This document shows positions 1 to 8,435 of a stretch of 64,000 nt of DNA, piece after piece. Position numbers and translations under genes: made by a program. The stretch is taken from the NCBI GenBank assembly GCA_964430565.1, contig CAYSFD010000016.1, positions 62,001 through 126,000 of the forward strand. The letters run 5' to 3'. Each line of letters opens with the position of its first letter. Positions within the stretch are counted from its first letter, which is position 1. This DNA is from VBDM01 sp964430565. GTDB lineage: Bacteria; Pseudomonadota; Gammaproteobacteria; Burkholderiales; SG8-39. A model generated the notes under the pieces. The model saw only the letters and a program-made list of their open reading frames with translations. It had not been told where the DNA came from and searched no databases.

Positions 1-1228
1 CATACTCGCTCAGGAAACACTGATGCGCGATGGCCGCCAGAACATCGCGCATGAGCGCGTCGCCGCGGAGTGTTCCCTCATCCCGCGCGAGGATGGCAGC
101 GCGGCGAACGCGGGAAATCAGAGCCTCAAAATCAGGCTCGGGGATGAGCGCGTTTTCCAACATCAGGAGTAACATCGGCCGCGCGAGTTGGCGCACTACG
201 GCTTCGTTGAGCTGCAGCACCGCGCCGCTCCGGCAATCGAGCGGCAGCACGGAGACAAAACGCGCATCGGTGCGCAGCAGGCTCGCAGCAGCCTGCGCGA
301 GATACGCCGGCTCGATGTCCGGCCGCGAGAAGCATTCCATGAGCTCGGATTCGGCCTCGGGCGTGTAGACGTCGAACCGGAACTGGGCCAGCACATCAGC
401 CAGCCACTGCCAAGCCACCGGCTCCTGCGGCGCCAATCGCGCGGCGGCATACAGATGCTCCAGCGCGGCACCGGGCTGCGCCGCATCGACCAGCGCCCGC
501 CCGAAGTTGAGCCTCGCCATGGGAAAACCCGGGTCAATCTCCACCGCGCGTTGATAGTTCGCCATGCTTCCGGGCATGTCGCCCAGCGCGCGCAGCGCAT
601 TGCCAAGATTGTTGTGCGCCATGGCATTGCGCGGATTGAGCTCGATCGCCAGATGGAACCGTTCGCGTGCCCGCTCCACCTCGCCGTGTTCCAGCAGCGC
701 GTAACCGAAGTTGTTGTGGACCGTATCGTCTGCCGGATTCAGGGCCAGTGCCGTCTCGAATGCCGTCACCGCTTGCTCGAATCGCCCCATGCGCAGCAGG
801 ACCACGGCGAGATAGTTGTAAGCTGCCGCGGAATCGCCTTTTGCGGACACGGCCCGACGCAGCGACACTTCCGCCTCGGGCAGTTCATTGAGCTGCAGCA
901 GCACGATGCCGCGGTTGCGCCAGTACGCCTCGTTCGCGGGCGCCAACTCGACCGAGCGTTGCAGTGCCGTGAGGCTCTCGTCACGGCGCCCCATCTGAAA
1001 CAGGCACATGCCGAGAAAATGCACCGCTTCGGCACTGGATGGCTCGCGCGCGAGTATCTGCCGGTACATCTGCTCGGCCTGCCCGAGTTGTCCGCCCTGG
1101 AGCAGGCGCGACGCAAACGCCAGTGATCCGGCTGGACCGGCGGTACGGCCGGGTCCGGCAGGTGCTCCGCAGCAGTGCTTGTATTTCCTGCTGCTGCCGC
1201 AGGGACAAGGATCGTTGCGACCGGTCAC
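1..1228 (-). CDS. SEC-C motif / TPR-repeat protein (N-terminal part, runs off window)
   Basis: Reading from a GTG at 1228, residues 5-23 form a SEC-C zinc motif (NDPCPCGSS...KHCCG), followed by about eight TPR units with the usual A/G/Y/F spacing and NPxxAxxHNNLG-type helices (about residues 35-275). The last roughly 60 residues (ALIPEPDFEALISRVRRA..., HQCFLSEY) resemble the linker that precedes a methyltransferase-like C-terminal domain in many TPR proteins, but that part lies beyond base 1. An in-frame stop two codons upstream of the GTG fixes the start. TPRs point to protein-protein interaction, and SEC-C motifs bind zinc in SecA and other proteins. The target is unknown. Confidence 0.75.
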   Translation of the reverse strand, partial: MTGRNDPCPCGSSRKYKHCCGAPAGPGRTAGPAGSLAFASRLLQGGQLGQAEQMYRQILAREPSSAEAVHFLGMCLFQMGRRDESLTALQRSVELAPANEAYWRNRGIVLLQLNELPEAEVSLRRAVSAKGDSAAAYNYLAVVLLRMGRFEQAVTAFETALALNPADDTVHNNFGYALLEHGEVERARERFHLAIELNPRNAMAHNNLGNALRALGDMPGSMANYQRAVEIDPGFPMARLNFGRALVDAAQPGAALEHLYAAARLAPQEPVAWQWLADVLAQFRFDVYTPEAESELMECFSRPDIEPAYLAQAAASLLRTDARFVSVLPLDCRSGAVLQLNEAVVRQLARPMLLLMLENALIPEPDFEALISRVRRAAILARDEGTLRGDALMRDVLAAIAHQCFLSEY

Positions 1229-1554
1229 ACCGGGTCAGTGCCGGTCAAGGAAACGCGCCACTTCACCTCCGTCCAGGTGCACAAACAGAACGACTGCAGC
1301 GTCCTTTGGCAGTTGCGGCCGTTTCGCGCCGATTCGGGCCGAGCGGAGATCGGGCATGCGGGGATTTTGCGCTTGGGGTGGCCGGATTTGCAACACCAGT
1401 GCCTCACGGGGCCAGGTGCGGGACCGGCGCAACGCAACCGCAGGGCGCGAGGCCCGTGGCGGGCGGGTCGCGCTCATCGGGCTCGGACGCCCAGCGCCCT
1501 TATCCTTCAGAATCGTCCACACCTTATCGGGTGTGATCGAGACCTCGAGATGCG
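1229..1554. other. Intergenic stretch with no recognised gene
   Basis: These 326 bases lie between the stop of the molybdopterin oxidoreductase and the GTG of the SEC-C/TPR gene, both on the minus strand. The minus-strand frame stays open for part of it, but the translation is Arg/Pro-rich and resembles no protein family. No clear promoter, tRNA or terminator was recognised. It probably contains the promoter of the TPR gene. Confidence 0.4.
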
Positions 1555-3675
1555 TCAGCTCCCGTCCTTCTCCACCCGGCAGAGCATCCCCCGCAGTTGG
1601 TAGGTCCCCATCTGCGGATCGTAGGGCGGGCCGTTGTCGGTGAGCACGTTGGCATTCGAGCGCCACACGCCGTACTCGGGCGCGCCCTCCTCCGGAAACC
1701 ACCAGCCGTGCTCGGCGTGGATGACGCGCGGGTCGCTGCCCGGGGCGTATTTCGCTTTCTGGCGGATGCGCCCGCGGCGCGTCTCGATCCACATCCACTC
1801 GTTCTCCACGATGCCGTGGCGCGCGGCGGTCTCAGGATGGATCTCGGCGCGCGGCTCGCGGTAAGCCTTGCGCAGGTTCGGCAGCTGGCGGTGCTCCGAG
1901 TTGAAGAAGTACGGGATGCGCGCGCCGGTGGTGAGCACCAGCGGGAACTCGCGCGCCACCTCGGGCGCGGAGATCGGGCTCTCGGGCGGCTCTTCGTAAT
2001 GCGGCAGCGGCGCGTAGCCCATTGCCTCGAATCGGGTCGAGTAGAGCTCGATTTTGCCGGTCGGCGTCTTGAAGCCGTGCTCCTCGTACTTGCGGTACTT
2101 GAAAGGCATTTGATGGAAGCCGCGCTGCGTCAGCTCCTCGAAGCTCATGCCCACGCCGCCGGCCTTGAGCTGCTGGTTGAGGACCTCCTTTACCGATTCC
2201 TCGCACACGCCGAGCTTCATGCGGCGCGCGAGCGCGACGAAGATCTCCTCGTCCGGCTTGCATTCGCCCACCTGTACGACCTTCTGCTGCGCGAGCACGA
2301 CGTTCGCGGCGACCGTCGGCAGCCCGGCGAGCTGGTCAAGCTCGGGCCAGGCCGCCGCGGGCAGGACGATGTCGGCGAGCTCGGCGGTCGGCGTCATAAA
2401 CAGATCCGCGCACACCATGAAGTCGAGCTTCATGAGCGACTCGTACACGAGCTTGGTATTGGCGTAAGTGGTGAGCGTGTTGTTGCCGAACACGAGGAAA
2501 GCCTTCACTGGATAAGGCTTGCCCTCGCGCATCGCCTGCAGCAAAGTCGGGATGTGCGCGGCCGGAAGATCGGCGCCCTCGCCGCCGAGCAGCTTGAACT
2601 TGTCCGCGCCCAGACGTTTCGCGTTTGCTTCGGGGGACAGGTGCTCGATCAGGCTCGGGAAGCGCCCCAGGCCCTTCATGCCGAACACCCAGCCGCCGGG
2701 CACGTCGACGTTGCCGGTGAGCGCGGGCAGCATCGAGATCGCGCGCACCGTCTGGATGCATTTAGGCGTGTGCTCAATGGCGCAGCCCCATTCGAGCATC
2801 GATGGCCGGGTCGCGGCGTAGAGCCGCGCGGCGGCGCGGATTTTCTCGGCCGGCACCCAGGTGATCGGCGCCGCCCACTCAGGCGTATACGGCCGCAGGT
2901 GCGCAACGAGCTGATCGAAGCCGTGCGTCCAGCGCGCGACAAACGCCCGGTCGTGCAGGTTTTCCGTGACGATTGCGTTCAGCATCGCGAGCGCGAGTGC
3001 GTCGTCCACGCCCGGTCGCACGCGCAGCCAGACATCGGCGCGCTTGGCGAGCTCGGTCTCGCGCGGATCGACGACGATGATTTTCGGGTTGCCTTCGAGC
3101 GAGTCGCGTGCATTGAAGCGCGTTTCTCCGTCCGGCCCCGAGTTGAGCGGGTTGTGGCCCCAGTACAGGATGCATTCGGGTTTCGTGTCGCCGGTGAAGT
3201 CGCACACCGGGAAGTCGCCGTAGGTGAGGAGGCAGGTGTTGACGCGCGGATGGAAGCACTGCGCGAAGCCCGGCTCGCACCAGTTGGGCGTGCCGAGTGC
3301 GTGCGCGAAGCGCGACACCCAGCGGATGTGGTGGCGACCGGTGCCGGTGCCAAGCGCGATCGCTTCGGCGCCGAATTCCCTACGGATCGCGAGCAGCCGG
3401 GCGGAGATTTCGTCCAGCGCCGCGTCCCAGGAAATACGCTCCCATTTTCCTGAGCCGCGCGGGCCGACGCGCCGCAGCGGGTGCTTGAGACGATCCGGGT
3501 GGTAGACCAGATCGAGGGTCGCGCTGCCGATGGGGCAGAGCCGCCCGCGGTTCAAGGGCGAGTCGGGATCGCCGCGCACCTTGGTGAGGCGCCCGTCCTC
3601 GACGTGCATGAGCGCGCCGCAGCCGCCGTGGCAGGAGCGGCATACGCTCTTGAAGACGCGGGTCGCGCTCTCCAT
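1555..3675 (-). CDS. Mo-bis-MGD oxidoreductase with [4Fe-4S] site (DMSO reductase family)
   Basis: This 706-residue protein has the full catalytic-subunit plan of the DMSO reductase family. An N-terminal [4Fe-4S] motif uses C12, C15, C19 and C47 (CRSCHGGC...RLCPIG). Molybdopterin domains follow, and C140 (FAQCFHPR) is the likely Mo/W ligand by position. A C-terminal molydopterin-binding domain starts near residue 590. There is no Tat signal, so a cytoplasmic enzyme is expected. It resembles the acetylene-hydratase/PadB-type branch, but the substrate cannot be read from sequence. It starts 8 nt after the second cupin and is the last gene of the apparent operon with the transhydroxylase-like subunits, so it may act on the same aromatic pathway. 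Confidence 0.88.
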   Translation of the reverse strand: MESATRVFKSVCRSCHGGCGALMHVEDGRLTKVRGDPDSPLNRGRLCPIGSATLDLVYHPDRLKHPLRRVGPRGSGKWERISWDAALDEISARLLAIRREFGAEAIALGTGTGRHHIRWVSRFAHALGTPNWCEPGFAQCFHPRVNTCLLTYGDFPVCDFTGDTKPECILYWGHNPLNSGPDGETRFNARDSLEGNPKIIVVDPRETELAKRADVWLRVRPGVDDALALAMLNAIVTENLHDRAFVARWTHGFDQLVAHLRPYTPEWAAPITWVPAEKIRAAARLYAATRPSMLEWGCAIEHTPKCIQTVRAISMLPALTGNVDVPGGWVFGMKGLGRFPSLIEHLSPEANAKRLGADKFKLLGGEGADLPAAHIPTLLQAMREGKPYPVKAFLVFGNNTLTTYANTKLVYESLMKLDFMVCADLFMTPTAELADIVLPAAAWPELDQLAGLPTVAANVVLAQQKVVQVGECKPDEEIFVALARRMKLGVCEESVKEVLNQQLKAGGVGMSFEELTQRGFHQMPFKYRKYEEHGFKTPTGKIELYSTRFEAMGYAPLPHYEEPPESPISAPEVAREFPLVLTTGARIPYFFNSEHRQLPNLRKAYREPRAEIHPETAARHGIVENEWMWIETRRGRIRQKAKYAPGSDPRVIHAEHGWWFPEEGAPEYGVWRSNANVLTDNGPPYDPQMGTYQLRGMLCRVEKDGS

Positions 3676-3683
3676 GGCGGGAC

Positions 3684-4031
3684 TCAGCTCGCGAGCTTCG
3701 GCACCACGAGGTGAAAGAGCTTCAACGGCGCGCTGCCTGAATGGCGGACAATCGCCCGCTCGTTCGGGCCGAGATAGATGCCCGCGCCCTTGCCGACCTC
3801 ATGGTCTTTCGCGTTCAGCGTGATGACGCCTTGACCTTCCATGAGGTAGATGAGCTGGTGCGAGTTCTTCTCCGCGCCGGCCTCAAGCCGCTCGCCCGCG
3901 CGCAGCCAGCGAAGCATTCCGAGCCCGTTCTTCGCTCCGCACAGCTTCTCGTTCATGATCTCCGCCACCTCGCCTGCGCCTGCGATCTTTCGTTTCGGGC
4001 AGTCGCCCGTCTTGATGAATGTCGCGGTCAT
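3684..4031 (-). CDS. Small cupin-domain protein
   Basis: A 115-residue single-domain cupin with a beta-barrel core around residues 40-105 (HQLIYLMEGQGVITLN...VGKGAGIYLGPNERAIVRHSG). The usual HxHx(3-4)E metal motif is not intact: only H58 and the downstream H97 are evident. It may therefore bind ligand without a classical metal site. It sits between another cupin gene (12 nt gap) and the Mo oxidoreductase (8 nt gap), all on the minus strand, so it is very likely co-transcribed. Its role in the molybdoenzyme operon is unknown; small cupins in catabolic operons can be isomerases, dioxygenases or sensors. Confidence 0.75.
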   Translation of the reverse strand: MTATFIKTGDCPKRKIAGAGEVAEIMNEKLCGAKNGLGMLRWLRAGERLEAGAEKNSHQLIYLMEGQGVITLNAKDHEVGKGAGIYLGPNERAIVRHSGSAPLKLFHLVVPKLAS

Positions 4032-4043
4032 GGCTCGTCTCCC

Positions 4044-4457
4044 CTAGCTCTGCACCCAGACCTTGCCGTCCTTGCGCTCCCACAGGAGATCCTCCTTGGT
4101 GCCGTCGAGGATGGTGGTCTTGAAGCGGTTCGGCGACTGGTACTCGAAGTAGAACAGCGGCTCGACCGCGCGCAGGCGGTGGCGGTCGTCCGCCGGGAAG
4201 AAGATCAGGTCGCCGGGCGCGACATCGCGCACGCCCTCGGCCGTCTCCACCGTGGCCTTGCCTTCCATGATGAAGTAGAAGTGCTCGCAGTTCGCGTGCT
4301 GATGCAGGGGCGAAGCCGCGCCCTTCTTGTAGCGCATGATCCCGGCGAGCATGGCGTCGGTCTGCGTCAATTCCTTGCTGACGAAGAACACGCGCTCGCG
4401 TCCCGGCACCGTGGACACCAGACTCGGCAATTCGTTCTGATGAAAGATGTAGGCCAT
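4044..4457 (-). CDS. Cupin-domain protein with intact metal site
   Basis: A 137-residue cupin. The metal motif is complete: H52, H54 and E58 (PLHQHANCEHF) with H93 (DDRHRL) on the second motif, as expected for a mononuclear Fe, Mn, Ni or Zn centre. A strong Shine-Dalgarno (GAGGAG) precedes the ATG at 4457. It lies 33 nt downstream of the Fe-S subunit of the transhydroxylase-like enzyme. Cupins of this size are often dioxygenases or isomerases on aromatic or keto-acid intermediates; the reaction here is not determinable. Having two cupins side by side, one with and one without a metal site, is a distinctive trait of this operon. Confidence 0.82.
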   Translation of the reverse strand: MAYIFHQNELPSLVSTVPGRERVFFVSKELTQTDAMLAGIMRYKKGAASPLHQHANCEHFYFIMEGKATVETAEGVRDVAPGDLIFFPADDRHRLRAVEPLFYFEYQSPNRFKTTILDGTKEDLLWERKDGKVWVQS

Positions 4458-4490
4458 CCGTTTCTCCTCGTTATGCCACGATCAACCGGC

Positions 4491-5348
4491 TCAAGAGGCC
4501 GGGCGCTGCTCCAGCATGATGTCGCCCAGCACGGCGCTCTTGCCCAGCGCCACCTCGAGCGTCTTCGACGCGAAGCGCGCGTCGGCGATGCGCAAGCGGT
4601 AGGCACCGCTTCCTTCCTCGAGACCGCCGAAGCGGAAGTCGCCGTACGGGTCGCTCACCGCCTCGGCGATCTGCGCACCGTTCTTCTCCAGCGTGACGCG
4701 CGCGCCTTCGACGCATTCGGTCATGCCGCCGATCTCGCCGGCAAGGCTGCCCGCGACGAACACCCGGGTCCAGCGATCGAGGTTCTTGTAATACACGCGC
4801 GGCTTCGTCTTGAACTCCGGATGCAGGACCGAAAGCTTCTCCTCGCGCGCGATGCGCTGCATTTCCTCGTCCTCGACATGCAGCGTGCGCATCGCGCGCG
4901 TGGGGCAAACCTGCGCGCCGCGCGTCTGCGTCCAGCCGGCGTCGAGCAAATGCGCATCGAACGGCCAGGCCTGCGGCAACTGCTTCTCTTCGTTCCACCA
5001 GATCGCGCCGTAGGGACAGGCTTCGACCAGTTGCCGCTGCCCCTTCGCCTTTTCCGGAACGATGATGACGATGCCGTCGGCACGCTTCGTTATTGCGCCG
5101 TCGCGCGCGGCTTTCATGCACGGCGGGTTATCGCAGTGGTTGCAGGTCACCGGAAGGTACGAGACCTCGACCACCGGGAAGGTGCCGCTCTCGCGCTGGC
5201 GGATCTCGATCCAGCGGTGGCCGAGGCGCGACATCTCCGCCGCGACGCCGGGGAAGTCGTTGCCGAAATACTCGTCGTGGCAGGCCATGGTGCAGGCGTT
5301 GCAGCCGAAGCACTGCGCGACGTCGATGACCAGGTTCCATTTTTTCAT
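4491..5348 (-). CDS. Fe-S electron-transfer subunit, transhydroxylase beta-like
   Basis: This 285-residue protein starts with ferredoxin-type motifs: C13-C16-C19-C23, then C69-C72-C77, then C111 (ACPYGAI) and C148 (VCPTRAM). The fourth Cys of the second motif is replaced by Ala (A81), so two clusters are clear and a third is uncertain. Residues from about 190 to the end form a beta-rich carboxypeptidase-regulatory/Cna-B-like domain (GARVTLEKNGAQIAEAVSDPYGDFRFGGL). That layout and length match the beta subunit of Pelobacter pyrogallol-phloroglucinol transhydroxylase (275 residues, Fe-S part plus beta-barrel). It follows the large subunit by 12 nt. It has no signal peptide. Confidence 0.87.
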   Translation of the reverse strand: MKKWNLVIDVAQCFGCNACTMACHDEYFGNDFPGVAAEMSRLGHRWIEIRQRESGTFPVVEVSYLPVTCNHCDNPPCMKAARDGAITKRADGIVIIVPEKAKGQRQLVEACPYGAIWWNEEKQLPQAWPFDAHLLDAGWTQTRGAQVCPTRAMRTLHVEDEEMQRIAREEKLSVLHPEFKTKPRVYYKNLDRWTRVFVAGSLAGEIGGMTECVEGARVTLEKNGAQIAEAVSDPYGDFRFGGLEEGSGAYRLRIADARFASKTLEVALGKSAVLGDIMLEQRPAS

Positions 5349-5360
5349 GTGCGCCGCCCC

Positions 5361-8357
5361 TCACGCGCTCGCCGCCTGGGCGGCGGGGTGCAGCGCACCC
5401 GATCCGTCCCAGCGCACGATCTCCACCAGACAGGAGTTCACCGCAGTGCCGGTCACCTTGGCCGCGATCGAGCGCTTGGGTGTGAGCTGATTGATGCAGC
5501 CGCCGCGATCGACCGAATTTCCCGGCTCGCCCATCGGGTCGTACACCGCGGAGGACTCGTAGGAATGCACGGTCCCGCGCGGCAGGCGCTCGGTGAGCTG
5601 CGCCGCGCACACCACCGCGCCGCGGTCGTTGAACACCCTGACGAGGTCGTGCTGCTTGATGCCGCGCGCTTTCGCGTCTTCGCTGTTGATACGCATCACC
5701 CAGTAGTAGTAGCCGTCGATACGCACGCGGTGCTCTTCGATGTCGTTCACCGCGCTCTCCTTACCGTCGGAGAGCGTGTGATAGGAAAAGCGCGAGTGCG
5801 GCGAGATCATCTGCAGGGGGTAGCGCTCCACCAGTCCCTTCGTCTGCAGGCCTTCCCACGAGGGCAGGTATTTCACGATCGGCGGGCGCTCGGGGTCATC
5901 CGGGTCGAAGCGCTTGAGGCTGGAGCACTCGAACTCGAACTTTCCCGACCGCGTCTGCAGGCCTTCGAGATACTGCTTGCCGTAGTCCCCCGGCAGAGGA
6001 TGCGGCTCGGGCACGTCCTTCTTGCGGCCCTCGTAGAACCAGCGCAGCGCCGGCGGGTCGCGCCGCTCTTCGGACGGCGCCGGCACGACGAAATATCCTT
6101 TCTTGAGGAATTCCGGCCACGAGATGTGCTTGGGCAGATCGGAAGCGTCGAACAGGCGCTTCACCCAGTCGAGCTCGTTCATGCCCTCGGAATAGTAGGT
6201 GCCCAGGCCGAGGCGATTGGCAAGCTCGAGAAAGATCTGGTAATCGGACTTCGACTCGCCCAGCGGCTCGATGCATTTGTGTTGCATCAGCACGATGCGG
6301 TGGTTCATCTGCGTCTGGCCGTGCAGCGCGTAGCCGCCGGTGCCGCCGAACTCGCTGATGTCCCAGCGCTCGAACTGCGTGCACGCGGGCAGGATCACGT
6401 CGGCGAACTTCGCCTCGCCCTCGAACCAGATCGACTGGTTGACCACGAACTCCAGGTTCTCGGTGCGGTAGGCCTTCACGTAGCGATTGGTCTCGCTCAT
6501 GGTGCCGATCGAGGCGCCGCCGTACTTGTAGAACATGCGGATTGGGCTGTGGCCGGGCGCCGGATAGCTGAATTTCTGGAACTGTCCCTCGATCGTCTTG
6601 CCGTTCCAGGGATAGCCCTCGGTCTTGCCCTCCAGAATCGCCTCGGGAATGCGCAGCCGCGGTACCTTCTGCGTCGAAGGATTGAAGCTCGGCAATTGCG
6701 GCATGCGCTGATACAGGCTGATCGGCATGCCGGTGTTCTCGATATCGCCCGAGATGCCGCCGTCGGCGTAGCCGGGGAAATAGAAGTGCAGGTCGATCGG
6801 CGTGCCCCACTGGAGGTGGCCGAAGTTAACTCCGGGACGGCCCATGCCCTGCATCGCAAGGAGACACGCCAATGCCCTCGCCCATTGGATGCCGGTCGCC
6901 GAGCGGCAGGCGCCGCCGTGGCCGTTGCCCCAGCCGCCCGCGCCGAGGTAGGTTTTCTTGCTCGCCCAGCGACGCGCGAGCGCGCGCACGTCCTTCGCGG
7001 CGATGCCGGTCTCGGGCTCCTGCCACTCGGGCGTCTTCGGTACGCCGTCCTCTTTTCCGACGATGTAGTCGCGCCACACCTCGAACCCCACCGAACGCTC
7101 GGCGACATATTTCTTGTCATACGTTCCCTCCGTGATCCAAACCCAGGCGATGGCGAGCGCCATCGCGGCATCGGTGCCGGGCTTGGGCGCGAACCACTTG
7201 CCGCCGAGCAGCGCCGCCGTGTGGTTGTAGTAGGGATCGATGTGCACGATCTCGATGCCGAGGTCCTTCAGCCACTGCCGGCGCGGCGTGCCCTCGAAAG
7301 CGCTGTACGAGCCGCTGGTGCACTCCGGATCGGCCGACCAGAACACCACCATCTCGGCTTCCTTCATGAGGTCTTCGACCAGGCTGTAGGTCTCGGTCTG
7401 GCCGAGGCGCATGCTGTAGCCGTAGTGGTGCATCGCGCCCCAGTACCAGCCCTCCCAGCTGTCGGGATTGTGGATGACGCGCGTAGTGCCGATGGCGTTG
7501 AAGAACTTGTACGCGGCGCTGATGTAGTAGCCGATGTTGCCCCAGGTGTGGTGCGAGCCGTGGTTGGCGATGATCGCGCCCTGGCCGTGCTCGGTCTTCA
7601 CGCGTCTGATCTCGGAGGCGACGAGCTCGAGCGCCTCGTCCCAGCTGATCCTCACGTAGCCCGAGACGCCGCGGTTCCTAGGGTTGCGTTCGCCCTTGGG
7701 ATCGAAATCGACGCGCTTCATCGGGTAGAGCAGCCGATGCGGCGAATAGACCGTCGATTTCGAGCACAGCGTGTGCGGCGCGACGCTGGTCTTGCGCGGC
7801 GGCGTGAAGCTCTTGCCGCGCGCCTTGATCGTCCACGGCTCCGCGTCGTCCTCGCCGAACTCGATCGGCGTCAGGCGCACGATCCTGTCGTCCTTTACAT
7901 AAACGAAAAGCGGTCCGCCGTTGGTGTTGGTCACGAAACGCCTGGTGCCGTCGGGCATGGCGGTGCCGTATTCGAGACCCACGGTCTGCATCATGGCGAG
8001 GGTCTGGGTAAACCACACGACCAGCTCGTCGGGCCCCTCGGCCTTGAAGTCGAAGTTCTTCATCGCCTCGATGCGCTCGAGCTGTTCCACCCACGGGGTG
8101 AAAAGCCGCGCACCGAGCTCAGCTGAGGCGATGGAAACAGTGATCTGCGGGTCCGGGTGCAGGCCGCTCCTTGACTCGATGCGTCCATCGCGGAAGCTGA
8201 AATAGCGGCCGACGTCGCCGTCGAAGGTCCGGATCTGCGCGGTGAAGTTCTTCTCGGCGAGGCGCTTGGCGAAGGCGGAATGCCTGCGCGCCTTGTGCCG
8301 GAGCATCTTCAGCATGCCAAAGAGCAGCGCCGAGAACTTGAGTGTGCCGAGGCTCAT
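5361..8357 (-). CDS. Transhydroxylase-like Mo enzyme large subunit with N-terminal SCP2-like domain
   Basis: A 998-residue protein from ATG 8357. The frame stays open further upstream, but only because it lies antisense-like over the thioesterase gene. Residues 20-125 look like an SCP2 sterol-carrier domain (IRTFDGDVGRYFSFRDGRIE...DPQITVSIAS). From about residue 134 it follows the transhydroxylase large subunit: no N-terminal Fe-S Cys set, NTNGGPLFVYVKDDRIVRLTPIEF, then Mo-cofactor domains. As I recall the Pelobacter enzyme, its active site uses His144, Asp174, Ser175 (Mo ligand) and Tyr404; H269, D299 and S300 here match with a constant offset of 125, and Y530 is near the expected Tyr. Expected role: redox-neutral hydroxyl transfer or hydroxylation on phenolics in the cytoplasm. 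It heads the operon and has an FNR-type box upstream. Confidence 0.88.
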   Translation of the reverse strand: MSLGTLKFSALLFGMLKMLRHKARRHSAFAKRLAEKNFTAQIRTFDGDVGRYFSFRDGRIESRSGLHPDPQITVSIASAELGARLFTPWVEQLERIEAMKNFDFKAEGPDELVVWFTQTLAMMQTVGLEYGTAMPDGTRRFVTNTNGGPLFVYVKDDRIVRLTPIEFGEDDAEPWTIKARGKSFTPPRKTSVAPHTLCSKSTVYSPHRLLYPMKRVDFDPKGERNPRNRGVSGYVRISWDEALELVASEIRRVKTEHGQGAIIANHGSHHTWGNIGYYISAAYKFFNAIGTTRVIHNPDSWEGWYWGAMHHYGYSMRLGQTETYSLVEDLMKEAEMVVFWSADPECTSGSYSAFEGTPRRQWLKDLGIEIVHIDPYYNHTAALLGGKWFAPKPGTDAAMALAIAWVWITEGTYDKKYVAERSVGFEVWRDYIVGKEDGVPKTPEWQEPETGIAAKDVRALARRWASKKTYLGAGGWGNGHGGACRSATGIQWARALACLLAMQGMGRPGVNFGHLQWGTPIDLHFYFPGYADGGISGDIENTGMPISLYQRMPQLPSFNPSTQKVPRLRIPEAILEGKTEGYPWNGKTIEGQFQKFSYPAPGHSPIRMFYKYGGASIGTMSETNRYVKAYRTENLEFVVNQSIWFEGEAKFADVILPACTQFERWDISEFGGTGGYALHGQTQMNHRIVLMQHKCIEPLGESKSDYQIFLELANRLGLGTYYSEGMNELDWVKRLFDASDLPKHISWPEFLKKGYFVVPAPSEERRDPPALRWFYEGRKKDVPEPHPLPGDYGKQYLEGLQTRSGKFEFECSSLKRFDPDDPERPPIVKYLPSWEGLQTKGLVERYPLQMISPHSRFSYHTLSDGKESAVNDIEEHRVRIDGYYYWVMRINSEDAKARGIKQHDLVRVFNDRGAVVCAAQLTERLPRGTVHSYESSAVYDPMGEPGNSVDRGGCINQLTPKRSIAAKVTGTAVNSCLVEIVRWDGSGALHPAAQAASA

Positions 8358-8421
8358 GTAAGCGTCCCGAAAGTCAGCGGAATTCTCTCCCGCTAGCCTC
8401 CAGCACTCCGCCAGGAGCCAT

Positions 8422-8435
8422 TTGATGCAAATCAA
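8422..8435 (-). promoter_or_regulatory. Perfect FNR/ANR-type box upstream of the transhydroxylase-like operon
   Basis: TTGATGCAAATCAA matches the FNR consensus TTGATnnnnATCAA at every fixed position. Its centre is about 71 nt upstream of the large-subunit ATG (8357), a sensible place for class II activation with a start site about 41 nt downstream. It overlaps the stop codon of the upstream thioesterase gene, so the Mo operon can have its own oxygen-responsive promoter inside a co-directional gene run. The motif is seen directly; regulation is inferred. Confidence 0.65.

Noticed and set aside
3741..8126. Plus-strand open frame of about 1,460 codons opposite the molybdenum operon
   Set aside because: It is antisense to well-supported minus-strand genes, is full of Arg, His and Val-Leu repeats and resembles no family. 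High-GC coding DNA often leaves such shadows.
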